Source: Candidatus Aminicenantota bacterium (GTDB lineage Bacteria; Acidobacteriota; Aminicenantia; Aminicenantales; Aminicenantaceae). Taken from it: 64,000 bases of DNA. How positions within the stretch are numbered: position 1 is the stretch's first letter; each line of letters begins with the position of its first letter. The notes under the pieces were generated by a model that did not search any database, had not been told where the DNA came from, and saw nothing but the letters and a program-made list of their open reading frames with translations. The position numbers and the translations under genes are program-made. Positions 62,938 through 64,000 of this stretch are shown one piece after another. Location of the stretch: positions 17,872 to 81,871 of the forward strand of contig JAFGMO010000067.1 of NCBI GenBank assembly GCA_016927475.1, given 5' to 3'.

Positions 62938-64000
62938 ATGAATAGGAAAAGGTTCTTTCTGGTATGGGCTTTCATCGTTTTGATGGGCTGGACGACGACA
63001 GGAGCCGCTGGGCAGTCCAAGGATTATCATTTCCCCCGGGTCAGGATTGATATTGCTGTTCAGAGGGACGGCTCTTTTTTTGTCGACGAATTCCGGACCT
63101 TTGATTTTAAGGGGAGTTTTACCTGGGCCAAGATCTGGATACCTTTGAAGGTCCGCCGCAAAGGTTATGATTACAATGTCGACATCAGGGATTTTAAGGT
63201 TTTGGGGGAAGGGGAACGTCCCCTCCGTATCGAGTCAACCAGGACAGGAGGGAGGTTTGAAGCTAAGTGGTATTATTCCGCCCAAAACGAAGTTAAGACT
63301 TTTCACATTCATTATAAGGTGATTGGTGGTATCATCAGCTATCCCGAGGTTTCAGAGTTCTACTGGCAGGTCATCGGTGACGAATGGGAAAAACCTACAC
63401 GGGATGTGACCGTCAACGTTTATTTGCCCCAGAGTGTGTCCAAGGAAGACATCCTTGTGTACGGTCACGGTCCCCTCTCCGGATATTCGGAGATCGTGGA
63501 CGGGAAAACGGCCCGGTTTTTCGTCTCGAATCTTCATTCGGGCCAGTATGTCGAGGTGCGTGTCGCCTGGCCCGCCGGAATTGTCGAGGGAATTCCCTCA
63601 CAACGGCACACCTATGAGACTATCAAAAAAGAGGAAGCGCAGTTTGTCCAGGAGACGATAGAAAGGGCTCAAAGTGCCCGGGCCGAACAGGAAAAAAATC
63701 GAAAGCGGTTTCTAAAAATGGTCTTTTTCTGGCTGCTGTCTCTAGTTTTGATTCCTCTTGTCTGGCTCTTTTTTTATATTCGGGCCTGGAAAAAAGTTGG
63801 AAAAGATTACCGGTTCAGCGATATTCCGGAATATATCAGGGAATTGCCTGGTGATCTCCCGCCGGCCCTGGTAGAGGTCCTTCTGCGTGAAGGAAGGGAT
63901 GTTACCCCCCGGTCGTTCACGGCCACTCTCTTCGATCTGGCCCGCCGCGGTTATTTGGAAATGGAAGACCGGCTGGTTGAGAAAAAAAAGCTCTTCGGGA
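62938..64000 (+). CDS. DUF2207 membrane protein, 3' end beyond window
   Basis: The frame is open from the ATG at 62938 (GGCGAGGAAAAGG upstream) to the window edge, giving at least 354 residues. A signal peptide (FFLVWAFIVLMGWTTTGAAG) is followed by a beta-rich extracytoplasmic domain with VRIDIAVQRDGSFFVDEFRT and WQVIGDEWEKPTRDVTVNVY, matching DUF2207. A membrane helix (about 262-285, FFWLLSLVLIPLVWLFFYIR) leads to a cytoplasmic region that begins LPPALVEVLLREGRDVTPRS. Full length is expected near 600 residues. Function unknown. It is divergent from the SH3b-barrel gene. Confidence 0.88.
   Translation, partial: MNRKRFFLVWAFIVLMGWTTTGAAGQSKDYHFPRVRIDIAVQRDGSFFVDEFRTFDFKGSFTWAKIWIPLKVRRKGYDYNVDIRDFKVLGEGERPLRIESTRTGGRFEAKWYYSAQNEVKTFHIHYKVIGGIISYPEVSEFYWQVIGDEWEKPTRDVTVNVYLPQSVSKEDILVYGHGPLSGYSEIVDGKTARFFVSNLHSGQYVEVRVAWPAGIVEGIPSQRHTYETIKKEEAQFVQETIERAQSARAEQEKNRKRFLKMVFFWLLSLVLIPLVWLFFYIRAWKKVGKDYRFSDIPEYIRELPGDLPPALVEVLLREGRDVTPRSFTATLFDLARRGYLEMEDRLVEKKKLFG

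Noticed and set aside
1..64000. CRISPR arrays, rRNA, tRNA, transposases, prophage and replication-origin signals
   Set aside because: Looked for across the window; no regularly spaced repeats, RNA gene signatures, transposase or integrase genes, or DnaA-box clusters were recognised.

Overview
The window reads as a piece of chromosome from an uncultured, probably anaerobic, heterotrophic bacterium. The gene mix (a bacterial hdrA-mvhDGA hydrogenase module, several C69 dipeptidases in tandem, S46 dipeptidyl-peptidases, a beta-propeller lipoprotein, scattered glycosidases and c-di-GMP signalling) resembles Candidatus Aminicenantes / Acidobacteriota. That placement is inference: no rRNA, tRNA or universal marker gene is present. 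Most genes have AGGAGG-type ribosome binding sites and moderate GC. A block at about 5.1-10.5 kb is visibly much richer in AT.

Layout. 1-4.7 kb: hdrA (5' end cut by the window edge), mvhD, mvhG and mvhA, an electron-confurcating or bifurcating group 3c [NiFe] hydrogenase/heterodisulfide reductase module. 5.1-10.5 kb: AT-rich block with a beta-propeller lipoprotein, a polytopic membrane protein, a membrane-bound LuxR-type regulator and an exported SUMF1-fold protein lacking the FGE cysteines. 10.6-22.5 kb: DUF3810 putative metalloprotease, six-hairpin glycosidase, S41-like peptidase, DUF3592 protein, GH38 alpha-mannosidase overlapping a Gfo/Idh/MocA oxidoreductase, a decayed S46 peptidase and a uroporphyrinogen-decarboxylase-like protein. 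22.9-28.6 kb: hybrid sensor kinase (GAF-PAS-HisKA-HATPase), Rcp1-type receiver, receiver-GGDEF, and a large glycosidase-like protein. 28.7-31.5 kb: DUF389 protein and CorA, converging on a UPF0316 protein across a 32-bp perfect palindrome. 31.9-45.3 kb: PDZ-membrane-GAF-GGDEF cyclase, NAD(P)HX repair enzyme, a C69 peptidase, a DUF4097-like lipoprotein, gamma-glutamyltransferase, a DhaL-DegV fusion, a DUF1295 protein and an intact S46 peptidase. 45.4-46.6 kb: two tandem paralogues of unknown family. 46.7-61.0 kb, mostly minus strand: large exported membrane-anchored protein, heparinase-like protein, DUF6305-like protein, three tandem C69 dipeptidases, a M14/aspartoacylase-like exported enzyme, an overlooked 51-residue membrane protein and an IT/TRAP-type permease. 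61.2-64 kb: small membrane protein, an SH3b-beta-barrel protein and the start of a DUF2207 protein cut by the window edge.

How it fits together. The window is dominated by exported peptide and glycan degradation: four C69 peptidases, one live and one dead S46 peptidase, GGT, S41-like and M14-like enzymes, GH38, a six-hairpin glycosidase and a heparinase-like protein. Fermentative metabolism of such substrates would supply reductant that the Hdr-Mvh module could handle. C-di-GMP synthesis is encoded twice, and both cyclases carry a canonical product-inhibition site.

The least explained parts are a family of intergenic inverted-repeat elements (copies at about 31.5, 37.6, 40.4, 45.3 and 46.6 kb), the paralogous pair at 45.4-46.6 kb, the DhaL-DegV fusion, and the C69/DUF6305/permease peptide-scavenging cluster.
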